A stretch of 64,000 nucleotides of DNA from Petunia secreta (taxonomy: Eukaryota; Streptophyta; Magnoliopsida; Solanales; Solanaceae): the NCBI GenBank assembly GCA_029990175.1, contig JARKIP010000021.1:22697501-22761500 (forward strand). Direction: 5' to 3'. This document shows, one piece after another, positions 32,179 through 44,479 of this stretch. Made by a program: the position numbers and the translations under genes. Under the pieces are notes generated by a model. The model worked only from the letters and a program-made list of their open reading frames with translations, did no database searches and was not told where the DNA came from. How positions within the stretch are numbered: position 1 is the stretch's first letter; every line of letters starts with the position of its first letter.

Positions 32179-34613
32179 TAATAATTTGGGACTTTTACAT
32201 GAGTTTTTCACAAAAGTAAAATATTTACGTGTTTGTATCCATAAAGTTGGTTTACACTCAATATGCGTTCATCCTATTTTATTTACACTATATATCCAAA
32301 CATGCACATTTTATTTACAGTGCATACCGATTTGGCCTATTTTACTCAAATCCAAATTTGTTAATTCACATCCCCCAGGTCACTTAACCTGGTGAAACTT
32401 CCTCACCGGGAAATCAGCCACCACTGCCGTTCCACTACCGTCGCCCGCCACCGGAGGTCAAAATCAAATATACCTCCCAGCTCGCCTTGACCTCCTCTCT
32501 GCATTTATGGAGTCAGTTTCTCCAAATTCTCATTGATTTTGCATAGATCGGAGTTTTAAGAGACGGTCAAACCCTAACTCCGGTGAGTATAACCTTTTAC
32601 GACCAAACTATATATCTACATGTTCGCAAAAATGTCCAAGAAAACTTTACAACATGTGATACCACCACCGTGAACCACCGTTCAGTCGCGGCGGCACCCT
32701 TTTAATTTGCCGTTCATCTTTCCCTTAGTAGTTATAGAAGCCGGTAGCCTGTTATGTGGCTCTATACTTCTCCTTTGTTTTCCTATTTTAACCATTGCAT
32801 ACATATTCATTTCAGAAAGCTTTTGCCATTCAAATGCTTGTTTACATTTTATTTTCTAGGCTTAGAGTTCGCGATATCGAGCTCGCTTGACGTGCTGTTT
32901 GTACAAGATTTTACGACGCTGATGTAAGGAAAGATAGTTTTAAAGTGTTTGATAAGAGTAGTAAAATAGAAGTTGTGGTTACACTTAATCCTGCTATTAT
33001 GGTTAAGCGCTCAATAATTTGATTACTAGTTGTTTCTTCCCGCCAACTTTCCAAAGTGTTTTTCTAGCTTCAACTTCTACTAGTAACTATGATTCTTTGA
33101 CGTGCTCAATCGGAAGAAAATAAGCTTTCTGCTTTAATCAAGGTGAGATTCGCTAAATACTTGGATCATGTAAGTGAAATGCACAATGTTCCTTGCTCAT
33201 TTATTCACTTGTAAAATAGTCAAGTAACTTATCTTGAAATGTACTTTCTTAGGAAAGCTTGGCTCTTTACCGTGTAGAAATTTACAAACCTATAAAGCAT
33301 TTAAGTTTCTCTGTAAAACAGAGCAGTAGGAAATATTTTTATAGCTTCATTTCATTTTTGTATGTGAAGATTGAAAGATTTACAACATGACTTCTTCTAG
33401 TAAATGAACTTTAGTATTACTTGTTTGTTTGCTAGGAAAAAGGTTTGTGTTTTCATTTTCCTCCAGCCATGAATGATATTTCTAAGACTGATCTGTTAGA
33501 AAATTTTGTTTCTACTTTCTCTTGGCTGATTATGATGTCTATTTTTTATTCTTCTTAGTCCAGATGATCCATATTTGCTCAGCTTTATTTGCTATGAGGT
33601 TGGCTGTGTAGAAGTACTAGTCAAGTCTACTTTTGATGATAGGAGGATTTATTAAGGATATCACCTTCGTATTTGACATAACAATGTCTGTTTCTTTGTT
33701 CTGTTAGAAGAGGTCTTGGACTCCTATGGTTTTCTTAGTAATGTCTATGGAGTGTAATAATTGTAGAGATGTGATCTTTGATTGCTCGATATGATTATGA
33801 AAAATGAAATGAAAAGATTGTCTTAATGATTCAAATGAAGATGTAAAAGCATAACACATTTTTGCATCTAAAGAATCTTAGTTTTCTCTCCTTGATAGAT
33901 GTCTTTACATGGAGATTTATTCATAGGGAAAGAAAAACCTTACATCCCATGGAAGACCAATGGAGTCAACAGAAGACTATACAAAAGATAAGCTTGTGTT
34001 GCACATATCAAATTGAAAAATGATTGATCTGGTCCATCAATAGCAGCTATATGATATGGTTTCAGTTCATACCTTCTGGAACTACCAAAATCTTCAATTT
34101 TTTAAGCGGTGTAGCTTATTAGCATACAAATATTGCTAGTTTATAGCTATACTCTTGAATTTTGTAAAATAGTTGTGTACCTGCTGTTCGAGGATTCAGA
34201 TTTATTACGAATAGCACATCAACATCTTTTTCCTGCTTTTGCTTATTGAGAAAGATTAAACTCCTTCAGCATGCCACTTTTCTTTCTAAAACACCAATTT
34301 ATGGGCATACATTGCTTTTTTTACTTTAATTAATTAAAGAAGACCTTGCATTACTTTAGTTAATTGAAGAAGATATTGCGTCACTTGTACTACAACATAA
34401 GCCTAAAAGTATACATCATTGTACTACTAATAAATATATTTTTGTATTGTATACTTTTGTAGTATACAATATACTTTATTTGTTGTATATAAGCTCAATT
34501 TAAATACGTGCATATTAAACATAAATTCAAGAATTAAATAAGATAATAGTATGTTATTTTGCATTCATAATTTTGTTCATAATGAGTATCTTGAATAGTA
34601 ATAACAAAATTAT

Positions 34614-34890
34614 ACTCACTCTGTCCCAATTTATGTGTCACACTTTCCTTTTTGGTCTGTCCCAAAAAGAATGTCACATTTCCTTATTTGTCAACTATTT
34701 AATGTATTATCTCCATTTTATCCCTATTGGGCCCTACTTCTTTTAAAAGCCACAAACAACTTTTTGATTACTACAATCTTCTCTCTCTTACTTTTGCAAG
34801 GGTAAATTTGAACATTTACAAAGTCAACTTCTATTTCTTAAACTCCATGCCAAGTCAAACACCGCCACATAAATTGGGACGGAGGGAGTA
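34614..34890. mobile_element. MITE with 'ctccctccgtcccaattt' termini
   Basis: The left end is ctcactctgtcccaatttat. The right end in reverse complement is ctccctccgtcccaatttat. TA stands at both borders, as expected for Stowaway-like insertion. The 277-bp core is non-coding. Confidence 0.7.
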
Positions 34891-34946
34891 TAATATAAGC
34901 TAGAAGTTTATATTTTTGATATATGTCCTATCCCTTTTAGTTTGGT

Positions 34947-34950
34947 GTTG

Positions 34951-34983
<33 letters not shown>
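34947..34983. repeat. (ATT)n microsatellite
   Basis: About eleven uninterrupted ATT/TTA units. Confidence 0.9.
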
Positions 34984-35661
34984 TTATTTCTATTTGCTTA
35001 TCCTAATGAGATTTGAGTTTCTCTTGAAGTTGTTGTGTTGTTGGTATCTTTAACTTAAATTGCGTAGTTACCGTAGCATTTGGCAGGAAAAATCAAGCAA
35101 ATCATTGTTGATATACCTGTTCATTCTTGCTAGAAACTTTTTGGATCTTTAGATGAATAAGTGATCCATCTTATTAAGGTTAATGCTATTTTACTACAGT
35201 CACAGATAATATAATCTGCTAAAGCTTATTGTACTTGGTTTGATGTAGTTCTGTTCTTTGAACTATTTCTGTCAAGACTTGTGTAATTAATCTGTTGGAA
35301 GCTTTTCTTTGCTTAGCTATTAGTGTGTCTTTTTGGCAAATTGTGTGAGAAATATTATTCCTTTACGTTTACTTCTATAAAATCAGTCATAGGATTCCTA
35401 GAATAAAATTCTTGTAGAAACAATTTCATTTCTCAAGATGATAATGTCTAATTGTTATTTTATGTTTATAGTGTATATAATCAAAGATGATTAATTTGGA
35501 CCATTTTTAGGCAAGTATTTAAATCATTATTGGTGATAAAAGAATAATTAAAATTAATTTTAGAATAAAATTACAGTAAGTTATTTTATCAAGTGTGTAG
35601 CTGATCATTGTAGCTTTTTTTAAAGAGAATTTTTGGATACTTTTTTACAGGTTTCGGAAAA

Positions 35662-35790
35662 ATGGAGTTCACGAAAAGCAAGTTCTATGGAACATACAAG
35701 TTCACTTACCATTTTTCTAGGAACCATGGGCAAACTTCATATTCTAGTTCAGAGTATTTGCTAGCTATCTACAAAGGATTGTGTAAATAA
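35662..35790 (+). other. Small ORF after a possible splice acceptor, inside the MULE
   Basis: A 42-codon frame (MEFTKSKFYGTYKF..., ending IYKGLCK and TAA) follows a strong acceptor-like string tttttacag|gtttcgg at 35641-35657. It could be the last exon of a small captured or chimeric transcript. I do not recognise the peptide and it may be chance. Confidence 0.2.
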
Positions 35791-35944
35791 TAATAACTTA
35801 CATAATGGCTGTATATGTTAAATAATTTTTTGTAATTAATTGCACAGTCTATATATAAATATGAAAGCAGAGTTTATCTTTATAGTATTATTATGCTGTG
35901 AGTAGGTTCTCTAAATGCAAATTGTATATGTGACATGTAAATTA

Positions 35945-37245
35945 ATTAGTATACCTTTTTGGTAAAGTTTACGTTTTTGGTATATTGTATACTATTTTGG
36001 TATGCCTTTTTGTAATTCGATCAAAGTGTACGATGCTATCAAGCAAATAAAAATTTCACTTTTTGTTGTTTTGAATAAAGTATGCTTTCTTGGTATAATG
36101 TATACTCTTTTGTTATAACTTGTTATGTTCGGATCGAAGTGCGAGATGTTTCAGAACACATAGATATTTAAATTTATATTGGTTTTAATTAAGTATACCT
36201 TTTTGGTATATTATATACGTTTTTTATTTACCTTTTTGTATTTAGATCAAAGTGTGCGATGCTGTTGATTAAATAAATATTTCAGTTTTTTCGTTTTGAA
36301 CAACTCATACCCTTTTGGCATACTGTATACTCTTTTGTATTAGCATTAAAATGTGTGATCCCATTGAGTAAATAAATATTTAAGTTTTGGTTGTTTTGGA
36401 CAAAGTAAATCCTTTTGGTATACACTATACTGGTATACCCTTCTGCTTTTGGATCAAAGTGTGTGATGATATCGAACAACTGAATATTTCAATTTTTATT
36501 ATTTTTAACAAAGTATACCCTATTTGGTATACTAGTATACTCTTCTGGTATTCCCTTTTGTGTTTGGATCAAAGTATGTGATGCTATCGAGCGAATAAAT
36601 ATTTTAGTTTTTGTTGTTTTTAACAAAGTATACCTTTTTGGTATACTGTATACTCTTTTTACTCTTTTATGTTTGGATCCAAGTGTGCGATGCTATCGAG
36701 GGAATAAATATTTCAGTTTTTGATATTTTGAACAAAGAGTTGTAGATTTAAAGATCCAATTAACATTTGCCACGTAAGACCCGTGGCTAATTTGATTTTT
36801 ATATTTTACTACTTTTATATTAGTCAATGTTCAACTATGGCTAAGTAATTCCATTTTAAAAAAAAAATATTAATTCCTAAATGGGAGACAATTACTAAAT
36901 TTTATAACACAATCGATGCTATCGAGCGAACAAATATTAGTTTTTATTGTTTTGAATAATGTATACGCTTCTGGTATACCCTTTTGTGCTTGGATCCAAG
37001 TGTCGATTCTACCGATTGAATAAATATTTCAGTTTATGTTGTTTTGAACAAAGCATACACTTTTGGTATACTGTATACTCTTCCGGTATACCCTTTTGTG
37101 TTTGGATCCAAGTATGCGAGGTTACCGAGAAAATAAATGTTTCAGTTTTTGTTGTTTTGAACAATGTATACTCTTCTGGTATACTGATATACTCTTCCGA
37201 TATACCCTTTTGTGTTTGGATCAAAGTGTGCGACGCTACCGAGCG
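35945..37245. repeat. GTATAC-rich tandem array, block 1
   Basis: About eleven degenerate units of roughly 110 bp. Each contains paired gtataccctttt / ggtatac boxes, then tttggatccaagtgtgcgat, then gctaccgagcgaataaat, then a T-rich spacer ending gttttgaacaaa. The unit marker 'gatgctaycga' recurs at about 36031, 36255, 36580, 36689, 36913 and 37230. Units at the left are most diverged. A 170-bp unrelated stretch interrupts at about 36737-36905. Short ORFs here are repeats of one another in translation and not genes. Confidence 0.85.
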
Positions 37246-40200
37246 TGTAATCACCTAATTTTGGCACAAAATACTAAAAATTACGTAGAATAGTTGTGTC
37301 AAATGTTATGTGAATTTTGCCAGATTTACCGTCTTATTTAGCTTGTTTAGTTAATTAATTAGGAAAATATCAAAAATACTTATTATGTATTAATTGTAAT
37401 TTTTATGTTGATTGCGATAATGTTGCGCTTTTTGTGGTTTCTAATCCTAGTTGATAGTATATATAGGTTTTAAATAGTGTGGGACTTTCTTTAGTGGCTA
37501 TTTATAAAAATAAGAAAAATGTAGCCCAGTCCATATAAGCTGACTTGTAGCCCATCTCCCTCATAATTCCCAAAAACTCCTCATTTCATCAATTTCCTAA
37601 TTGCACACAAGATATCAAAAAACCAGGCATACCATGGCGAAATTTCCGCCGCCGTCGGAGCTCCGCCACCGGCGGCGGCGGACCAGCACTTTCCGGCCAA
37701 ATTTTACATCAAAACGACTCGCCTTGATCCCCCAGTTCCATTTCCACCACTATTTTCTCCGAAATCCAAGCTGTTTGGTGCAGATCAGACTTTTAAGTTG
37801 CGGGTTTTACCTAAACTCCGGCTATTTTGGTTAGTTTTTCACGTTTTGTCATCTTCCCTTCTCCTTTCTTCTCATTCTCTAATAGAAACTGTCCTATTAG
37901 GGTCATTCCTATTAGAAATGGAGATAATAGTGATGGAAAAAGATGTTCGATATTGTTCAAATTAGGGGGCAACTCTGATTTTGTTCTTTGGTGGTTAATG
38001 GTTGCGGGACAATGGTGAGTAGGCAGCGAGTGCGTTTGGAGCGGCAACTGTGATGGTGTGTTGATTGAAACGAGGCGAGGTGAGGGCGACAAGATTGAAA
38101 ATCAATAGTGGTAGGATGGCTGTTTAGCTTGTAATAATGAATCCGAGGTTGTTGGTGTGTTGATTCTTTAAGCTGAAAAGATGATGATGACGATGTCGAA
38201 ACTGATGCGAGGGTTGTTTCAGTGATGGATATTGACAATAGTGATGCCATGGCAAGGTGCGGCGTTGCAATGGTGACGAGCGAGGCGGCAGTGTCTGGCG
38301 TTTGCACAATGGTGACAAAGCTGTGGCTTTGGCTCTCAATGGCGATGGAATTAGCAAGGCTGAAACAGTAGCAACGGCGCAGAGGCGAGGGAGCAACGGG
38401 CTGTGACGATTTGCGAGCAGCAACACTGATTCTTGGAAGCTGTTTAAGGCAGTGATGGCGAGGCCGTCTTGGTGGCTAGGTGTTAAGGCAGCGGCAGCGA
38501 TGGCAATGACGTTGTATTCGCGTTTATGAGATAGCAGCGAGTGAAGTTTTCTTGCTTGGCATTGGCTTAGACGGGTTAGCTAGAGGATCCTTCGTGTTTT
38601 TCCCTTTTGCTATAAGCTGGTTTACTTGTTTAATTGCTTAGTTGTGTAGTCGTTAACATTGCATAGTCTGTTGAAGCTTACCTTGCATATGTATGATAAT
38701 GAAAAATGGAAAATCATGTTTGTTTCACTGTTGGTGCAAGTTCACATGTGTATGTTTGGCTCTGTTTGTGTCGTGTGCCTCAGCATCTAAATAAGACTAA
38801 TTGGATTCACTTGCGAGCGTCATTAGATATGTATGAAAATGCTTAGTCGTGTCTGATTCAATCGTGGTTTGTCAAATTAGTTTAAGTGTCAAATGTTGTC
38901 TTAATTGAGCCGTGGAAGTTTATGTGTTTGTCATTACTCCGAGACTTAACATGTATGTTGTCTGTTTATATAGTGGATTTGTTCAGACTTGTCTAAGTCA
39001 AATATGAGTTCTTTTTTGGTTTGATCTTGTTTAGTATGATTCCTAACTAAAGATGTCTGTAAGTCTAAGAATTAAGTGTTTTAGGGGTTGCAATACCTTT
39101 AGTTGAGTTTGAAGTTTTAGTTATGTTTGGAGTTGAGAGTTTTAGTTAAAATAAGATGTTTTGTCTTGAGAAAAGAGTGTCTAAAAGTCAATACATTGTC
39201 CAATGGGTCAGCCGAACCCACATGGGTTGTGTACTTTTTCTGAAAGGTATAAGAGAACACATGGGTGTTGTACTTTCGCCCAAGTTTACACTCCATCTTT
39301 TGTTACTTAAAGAGAGTCTTTTACTCTCTCTTGGGGGGAGGACCAGCTGAAAATAATAACAAGAACCTAATGAAAAAAACACCATAAAAACAGATCTAAT
39401 TTTTTTTCTTTGAGAGAAGAAACTTGAGATAAAAAATAGAAAGAAAAAGTGTGAGACACTTGAAGAGTTTATAGGTAGGGGTTTAGAACCAAAAGATATC
39501 AACACTAAGAGTTTTTTTGGGCATAAACTTCAAGGTTTTAGTCAAGTTTAAGGGCCTTAAAAGGGTTGCTCATTGCTGGTCATTTGGAGGTTTCTGTTGT
39601 TGCTAATGTTGTTTCAGCTTTGGTTTTCTACCTAGCGGTCGTCTTTGTTGTTTGCTCTTGGAATTTGCAGCCATTAGGTAATCTTCTAACCTTATATGAA
39701 TGTTTTGCTATGGAAATGCTATAGAAAGAGCATTCTAACCTTATATGAATGTTTTGCTATGGAAATGCTATAGAAAGAACCTGTTGCCCAAAAGTTGCTC
39801 CTCGTTGTATTATCATTATATTTTTCTGCTGTAGTTGAGTTAAGAACAAAAATATGAAAAAATATTTTTGAGTTTGGTCTTAAGATGTGGTCCACCTAAA
39901 ATATGATTTGGGCCAGAACGTTCCTTGTTGATTTACCCTTTCTTCCAGTTAGTTTGCATAAAACTGGTGCTTGTTTAAGATAATAAAATGTGCATATGAA
40001 GAATAGGCAAAGTTTAGGACATGGTTGCAAATCTCAAAAATTGAACTAACTTGGAAGTGAACAAGTTTGAAATAAATAGGCAAATTAGGACACCTGTGCG
40101 AATCCGCTACTGCAATATTGTCCAGAACGTTAAAGTGGACTTTGATTTAACAAGATAAACAAACGAGAACCATTAATTATTCAATTAGGCGAAAAGCGGG

Positions 40201-40669
40201 TTGTAAAATTATTATATTGATAAGTATAATTTGTGATCTACTTATTAGACTTAAAAAAAAAATTAAATTGAAAAATTTATTTATTTCAAAGTATACCTTG
40301 TGGGTTACTTGATACAAATTTCGGTTTCAAACAATTAAAACGTAACAAAGAAGGCAAATCAACAATAAATTATTTTTCAAGAGTCGAAACGCGTCAATAA
40401 AGCAACTGTACTTGGTACAGGACTCGAAGGTGCCTAACCCTTTCCCGAGAGTCAACCGATATCCTTACCCGGAACTCTGACGCAGACCACTAACGAGTCG
40501 TAGGTGTTCTAGGTACACCACTTTGGTGACTTGGCACACCTTTAACTTGTCAAGTGGCGACTCCAAATTCTCTTAATAATTGTGTACCTCGTAACACCCA
40601 TCGCCGCCTTTAAATATACAATTCTATTCTATTTATTTAGTTTTTGGTGTTAAAAAAGAGGCCGTGACA
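37246..40669 (+). mobile_element. Solo-LTR-like 3.4-kb insertion in the tandem array
   Basis: The segment starts TGTAATCACC and ends GCCGTGACA, so it has TG...CA termini. It cuts a repeat unit in mid-word. GAGCG stands before it and GGCGAAT after it, where an intact unit reads GAGCGAAT. This fits a 5-bp duplication that has lost one A. The right end carries ggtgacttggcac and caagtggcgactcc, strings typical of long LTRs in Tat/Ogre-type elements. No gag-pol is present, so a solo LTR is the simplest reading. The ORFs inside (for example 37601-38430) are low-complexity, Pro/Ser/His-rich and not conserved-looking. Orientation is tentative. Confidence 0.55.
39684..39778 (+). repeat. Two-copy tandem duplication, period 49 bp
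   Basis: The string ttctaaccttatatgaatg and the following 27 bases occur at 39684-39729 and again from 39733, identical over 46 bp. It is a recent local duplication inside the solo-LTR-like segment. Confidence 0.9.
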
Positions 40670-41195
40670 GGCGAATTTGAACAAAGTATACCCTTTTGGT
40701 ATACTATATACTCTACTGATATACCCTTTTATATTTGGATCCAAGTGTGCGATGCTACCGAGCGAATAAATATTTTAGTTTTTATTGTTTTGAACAAAAT
40801 ATACCCTTTTGGTATACTTTATACTCTTCTGGTATACCCTTTTGTGTTTGGCTCCAAGTTGCGATGCTACCGAGCAAATAAATATTTCAGTTTTTTTTAT
40901 TTTATTTTGAACAATGTATACTCTTATGGTATACCCTTTTGTGCTTGGATCCAAGTGTGCGATGCTACCGAGCGAATAAATATTTCAGTTTTTGTTGTTT
41001 TGAACAAAGTATACCCTTTTTGTCGATGCTACCGAGCGAATAAATATTTCAGTTTTTGTTGTTTTGAACAAAGTATACCCTTTTGGTATACTGTATACTC
41101 TTCTGGTATACCCATTTGTGTTTGAATCCAAGTGTGCGATGCTACCGAGCGAATTCAGTTTTTGTTGTTTTGAACAAAGTATACTCTTTTGGTGT
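40670..41195. repeat. GTATAC-rich tandem array, block 2
   Basis: About five further units of the same repeat as 35945-37245, more alike to each other than the units at the left end of block 1. One unit is shortened to 63 bp. The array ends where an A/G-rich stretch (about 41205-41420) begins. Confidence 0.85.
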
Positions 41196-41767
41196 AATTT
41201 ATCATGGAGAAAGAAAATAAATAAAAAAATAAAAAGATGGAGAGACATGAATAGTGCTAGAAACATGAGAAAGAAAAAAGAAAGAAATAGAAAGAAAAGA
41301 GAATAAAAACAGAAAAAAAATAAAGAATAGTGAAAACAGAGAATGAGAAAATAATAATAAAAGAATGAAAAAAAAGGAGAAAAAAATAATACAGGACATG
41401 AGGAGAGAGAGGAATTGAGTTCCTTTTTTTATGCCTCAAAATAAGAAGGTAATTAGCTAATGGGTATAGAGTATAAATAAGTTATGAGTATAAATGTAAT
41501 GGGTAGAGCCATGTAAATAAAATAGGATGTATGTGTATTTTTGTAAATCCCCCTAATAATTTTTGGAATTTTTACAGAAAAATATACTTTTGAGAAGTTA
41601 TTTACAAAACATAGCAATATTTTAGCAAAATTACCCAATATAGAGGAAAGGAAAAGTTAATTACAAAACATAGCAAAATATAGCATAACATAGCAAAACC
41701 TTACATTCTTCCTTCCATTTCCCCCAATTTCACTTTTCCTGCTCCCCTCCCAAACTACATCATGTCT

Positions 41768-41930
41768 CGCTGTATCTTGTTGTATCTCAACTACCAGCCA
41801 CATCGTATCTCGTTGTATCTTAGCTTACACCAAAAACCAACCACCTCATATCTCGCTATATTTCGTTGTATCTCAGATTACACCAGAAACCAACTACCTC
41901 TTATCTCAATGTATCTTGTTGTATTTGCAC
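41768..41930. repeat. 53-bp minisatellite, three copies
   Basis: Units begin ttgtatct(c/t)a and contain caccagaaaccaac and ctcatatctcgc variants, with starts at about 41780, 41814 and 41867. The last two are the clearest. Confidence 0.6.
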
Positions 41931-42533
41931 TATTTTTTTCACCGTATCTAACTATTTCTGCAATGTTTCTGCGGTTTTATACTGTTTCTGCATTGTATCT
42001 AATTGTTTCTAGATACCCTTTTCACATATAAATGGGCAAAAAATATAATCAGAATAAAATTTAAACATTTCCATACTATAAAAATGGGAAAAAAGTTGCA
42101 AGCCGTGATATCCTAATTCAATTTTTCATATAAATTCAATGCACAACAATCTATGTTCTTAGAAATTAATTCTTAAAAATTTTCAACCACCGACTCCCCT
42201 ACAGTTGTCGCAGTAATTGAGAAACCTAGTGCAGCATTAGGAAAAATACCAGCTTCAACGTAACCTTCCTTTTTTGGCGAGAGGAAGTCGGCAGCATTGC
42301 TGCTACAAGCTTCAACTTTCAGTTTCCTTTTTTTTTTCTTTTCGATGTTTCAGTAATAGATTGAAAAAGAAATAGATGAGAAAAAAGAGAAAGACGACTG
42401 AGGATAGGCTTTGATCGACCGTCTTCCGCGCACTGCTGGTGAACTACTCCACCACGAGCACCAGTGGTGCTTGTCTCTGCTTTTTCCCTGTTCGATGCTA
42501 GTGGTGGTAGCATTTTCACCACTTTCCCCCGTG

Positions 42534-42538
<5 letters not shown>

Positions 42539-42582
<44 letters not shown>
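42539..42582. repeat. (GA)n microsatellite
   Basis: About 22 uninterrupted GA units. Confidence 0.95.
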
Positions 42583-42583
<1 letters not shown>

Positions 42584-43132
42584 GAAGGTTTACAGTGGTG
42601 GAAGAAATAAAATTGCCGCCGTGAAAGGCTAATTGGAATGGTGGAGGCAGAAGTGTGAGTATAAGGTGCGTGTGGTGGGGAAAATGATTCACCTGTGATT
42701 AGCTCTCACTTTGGGTTTTAATTGGGTCTTGATGGTTGTGAAATGTGCTATGAAAAATATTGCTATGCCTTGTAATTTGTATATTGTTACTATTTTTTTT
42801 GTAATATGGAAATGTAAGTTTGAATATTTGTGTAAAAAAACTCTTAATTTTTTTGAATAATGTGAGTTTTGATTTTGATTTTTTGATTACCTTTTATACT
42901 AAAAGTATACCAGATGTTACCATCAAATTCAGTTGAACAGGCTAAAAAAGAGAAACAAATTATGATTAATTAATCGGAAAAGGGCCAAAATTGCTCCTCA
43001 ACTATTAGATATGGTCAATTTTACCCTTCGTTCCAAAACGGTCTCAAATATATCCTTATGGTCAAAATAATGGCTCACTTATGCCCCTAAATTCTAACGC
43101 GAGCCAAATGGGCTGCTAACATATTAAAAACA

Positions 43133-43513
43133 GGGATTTTTACACTCTATACCCATAAAATTTAAAGTATTTACAAGCCATACCCATTACAAATTATACT
43201 ACCCATAAGACTAAAAGTATTTACCCAACCTACCCATTTATTATTGTATTTCTTTGTTATGCCTTATAGGTGTATACCTTTAAAGTATACTGCATAAATT
43301 ATTGTATACAACTATGGAGGGACATTTATTACTGTATACCTTTGTTATACCTTATAGGTATATACCTTTATGGTATACTGCATAAACTATGGTTTACAAG
43401 TCTGGGTGGGTAGAGTGGGTAAATAATTTAGTGGGTAGGTCGGGTAATATTTGAAAATAGTGGGTAGTGGCTATAATTATTTTAAATTTTGTGGGTATTT
43501 TTGTAAGTGTCCC
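43133..43513. mobile_element. Small Mutator-like MITE, relative of the 32188 element
   Basis: The ends are GGGATTTTTACACTC and, inverted, GGGACACTTACAAAAATACC. The flanks TTAAAAACA and TTAAAAAAA match in 8 of 9 bases, as for a Mutator target duplication. Inverted repeats extend about 110 bp. The core has gtatacctt and ggtatac strings, like the array in the 9.4-kb element. Confidence 0.65.
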
Positions 43514-44258
43514 TTAAAAAAAATATTCTTTTGCTGATACGGAAGTCCACGTAGTATTAAAAAACCCTCTTATCATTTTTTATATGAAAGAACATTAAAT
43601 CAAATAAAAAAATTAGTTGGAGGACTCCAATTTTTCTTCTTCCTACTAATGCCATCGGCCCACAAAGGCACAAACAAAATGAGAGCACCAAGAGGTCCAA
43701 CCACTATTTTTAACTTCAACCACCAACTTTTCACTGTAAGTACAAATTAATTAGGGCTTCTTCTACCATGACCTTGAATTAGTTTTTTTCTTAAATAAAG
43801 GTTGTCTCAAAATTTGTTTACAGGTAGCAGCTTTAGGAATGAGCCGGTTTTAGAATGGGGTTCTTGGGGGATTATTATTGGTGGTGGAAATGGTGGTGGA
43901 ATTGAAAAATACAATTTCCTTCTAGCTTATATTCTTCTACTCTATGACAATTGTAATAGTTAAGGGCTTATAGCATTTTTATGGTATTGAAGGTGTTGAT
44001 GGTGGTAGTTTGGAACTTGAAAGGGCAGTAAAATGGTGAAATGTCTAATGGTAGTTATGGTGGAGTTCATGTGGCTAATATACTTTTTGGAATTCTTTAA
44101 AGAAAATGGAGGAAGGTACTGGTATATACTTTTAGTCGGAGTCGTGTAGAAATTTTTGTGGTGAAGAAGAAGGTGGTTTGTATTGAGAAGGATGGATTGA
44201 TTTCTTTTCCATGTCAGAACTCCACGTAGGCAAAGACATACTTTTTTATTTGGGCTTG

Positions 44259-44479
44259 GAGCCTGTTTGGGTGGGCTTTTAAGTGGCTTTTTTTAAGTGG
44301 CTTTTAAGTCAAAAAGTGACTTAAAAGCCACTTTTTGAGAAGTTGGGATTTCCTAACTTCTCAAAAAGTGACTTTTAAGTCACTTATGACTTAAAAGTCT
44401 AAAAAAAATTAAGTTACCAAACATATATTAATGGGCTTATAAGCTTATAAGTCACTTTTAAGCCCACCCAAACAGGCTC
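44259..44479. mobile_element. MITE with 'gagcctgtttgggtgggctt' termini
   Basis: The left end gagcctgtttgggtgggctt is matched exactly by the reverse complement of the right end over at least 20 bp. The interior is largely palindromic (aagtgacttaaaagccactt). The flanking 3 bases are TTG on both sides, a possible target duplication. It is 221 bp and non-coding. Confidence 0.75.

Larger units (their letters stand above)
32188..41553. mobile_element. Large non-autonomous Mutator-like (MULE) element with a tandem array inside
   Basis: The 9-bp direct repeat TAATAATTT stands immediately outside both ends (32179-32187 and 41554-41562). The left end starts GGGACTTTTACATGAG and the right end, reverse-complemented, starts GGGGGATTTACAAAAATAC. 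Both then contain 'catcctattttatttaca' within the first 150 bp, so they form degenerate terminal inverted repeats. A 9-bp duplication is the Mutator signature. No transposase ORF was found. The interior holds a MITE (34614-34890), an (ATT)n run, a GTATAC-rich tandem array in two blocks and a 3.4-kb solo-LTR-like insertion. Without the last it would be about 5.9 kb. Confidence 0.65.
41563..42965. other. Possible further TIR element with a short minisatellite
   Basis: The string tttacaaaacatagcaatatttt (41602-41624) reappears inverted near 42744-42765 (aaaatattgctatgccttgtaa), suggesting inverted ends of a TIR element of about 1.2 kb. No target duplication was found. Inside is a 53-bp tandem repeat at 41768-41930 built on ttgtatctca, three imperfect copies. 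A (GA)n run is at 42539-42582. No gene is recognised. Confidence 0.35.

Noticed and set aside
37601..38430. Several overlapping ORFs on both strands in the solo-LTR-like segment
   Set aside because: Low-complexity Ser/Pro/His/Arg translations of GC-rich repeats, with no domain and no consistent start.
35945..41195. Regularly spaced repeats that look like a CRISPR array
   Set aside because: Units are degenerate, about 110 bp long and without unique spacers, and the context is a plant genome. It is a minisatellite-like array.
36282..41266. Short ORFs rich in Phe/Cys/Tyr on both strands of the GTATAC array
   Set aside because: They are translations of the same repeat unit in different copies and frames, with no protein-like conservation.
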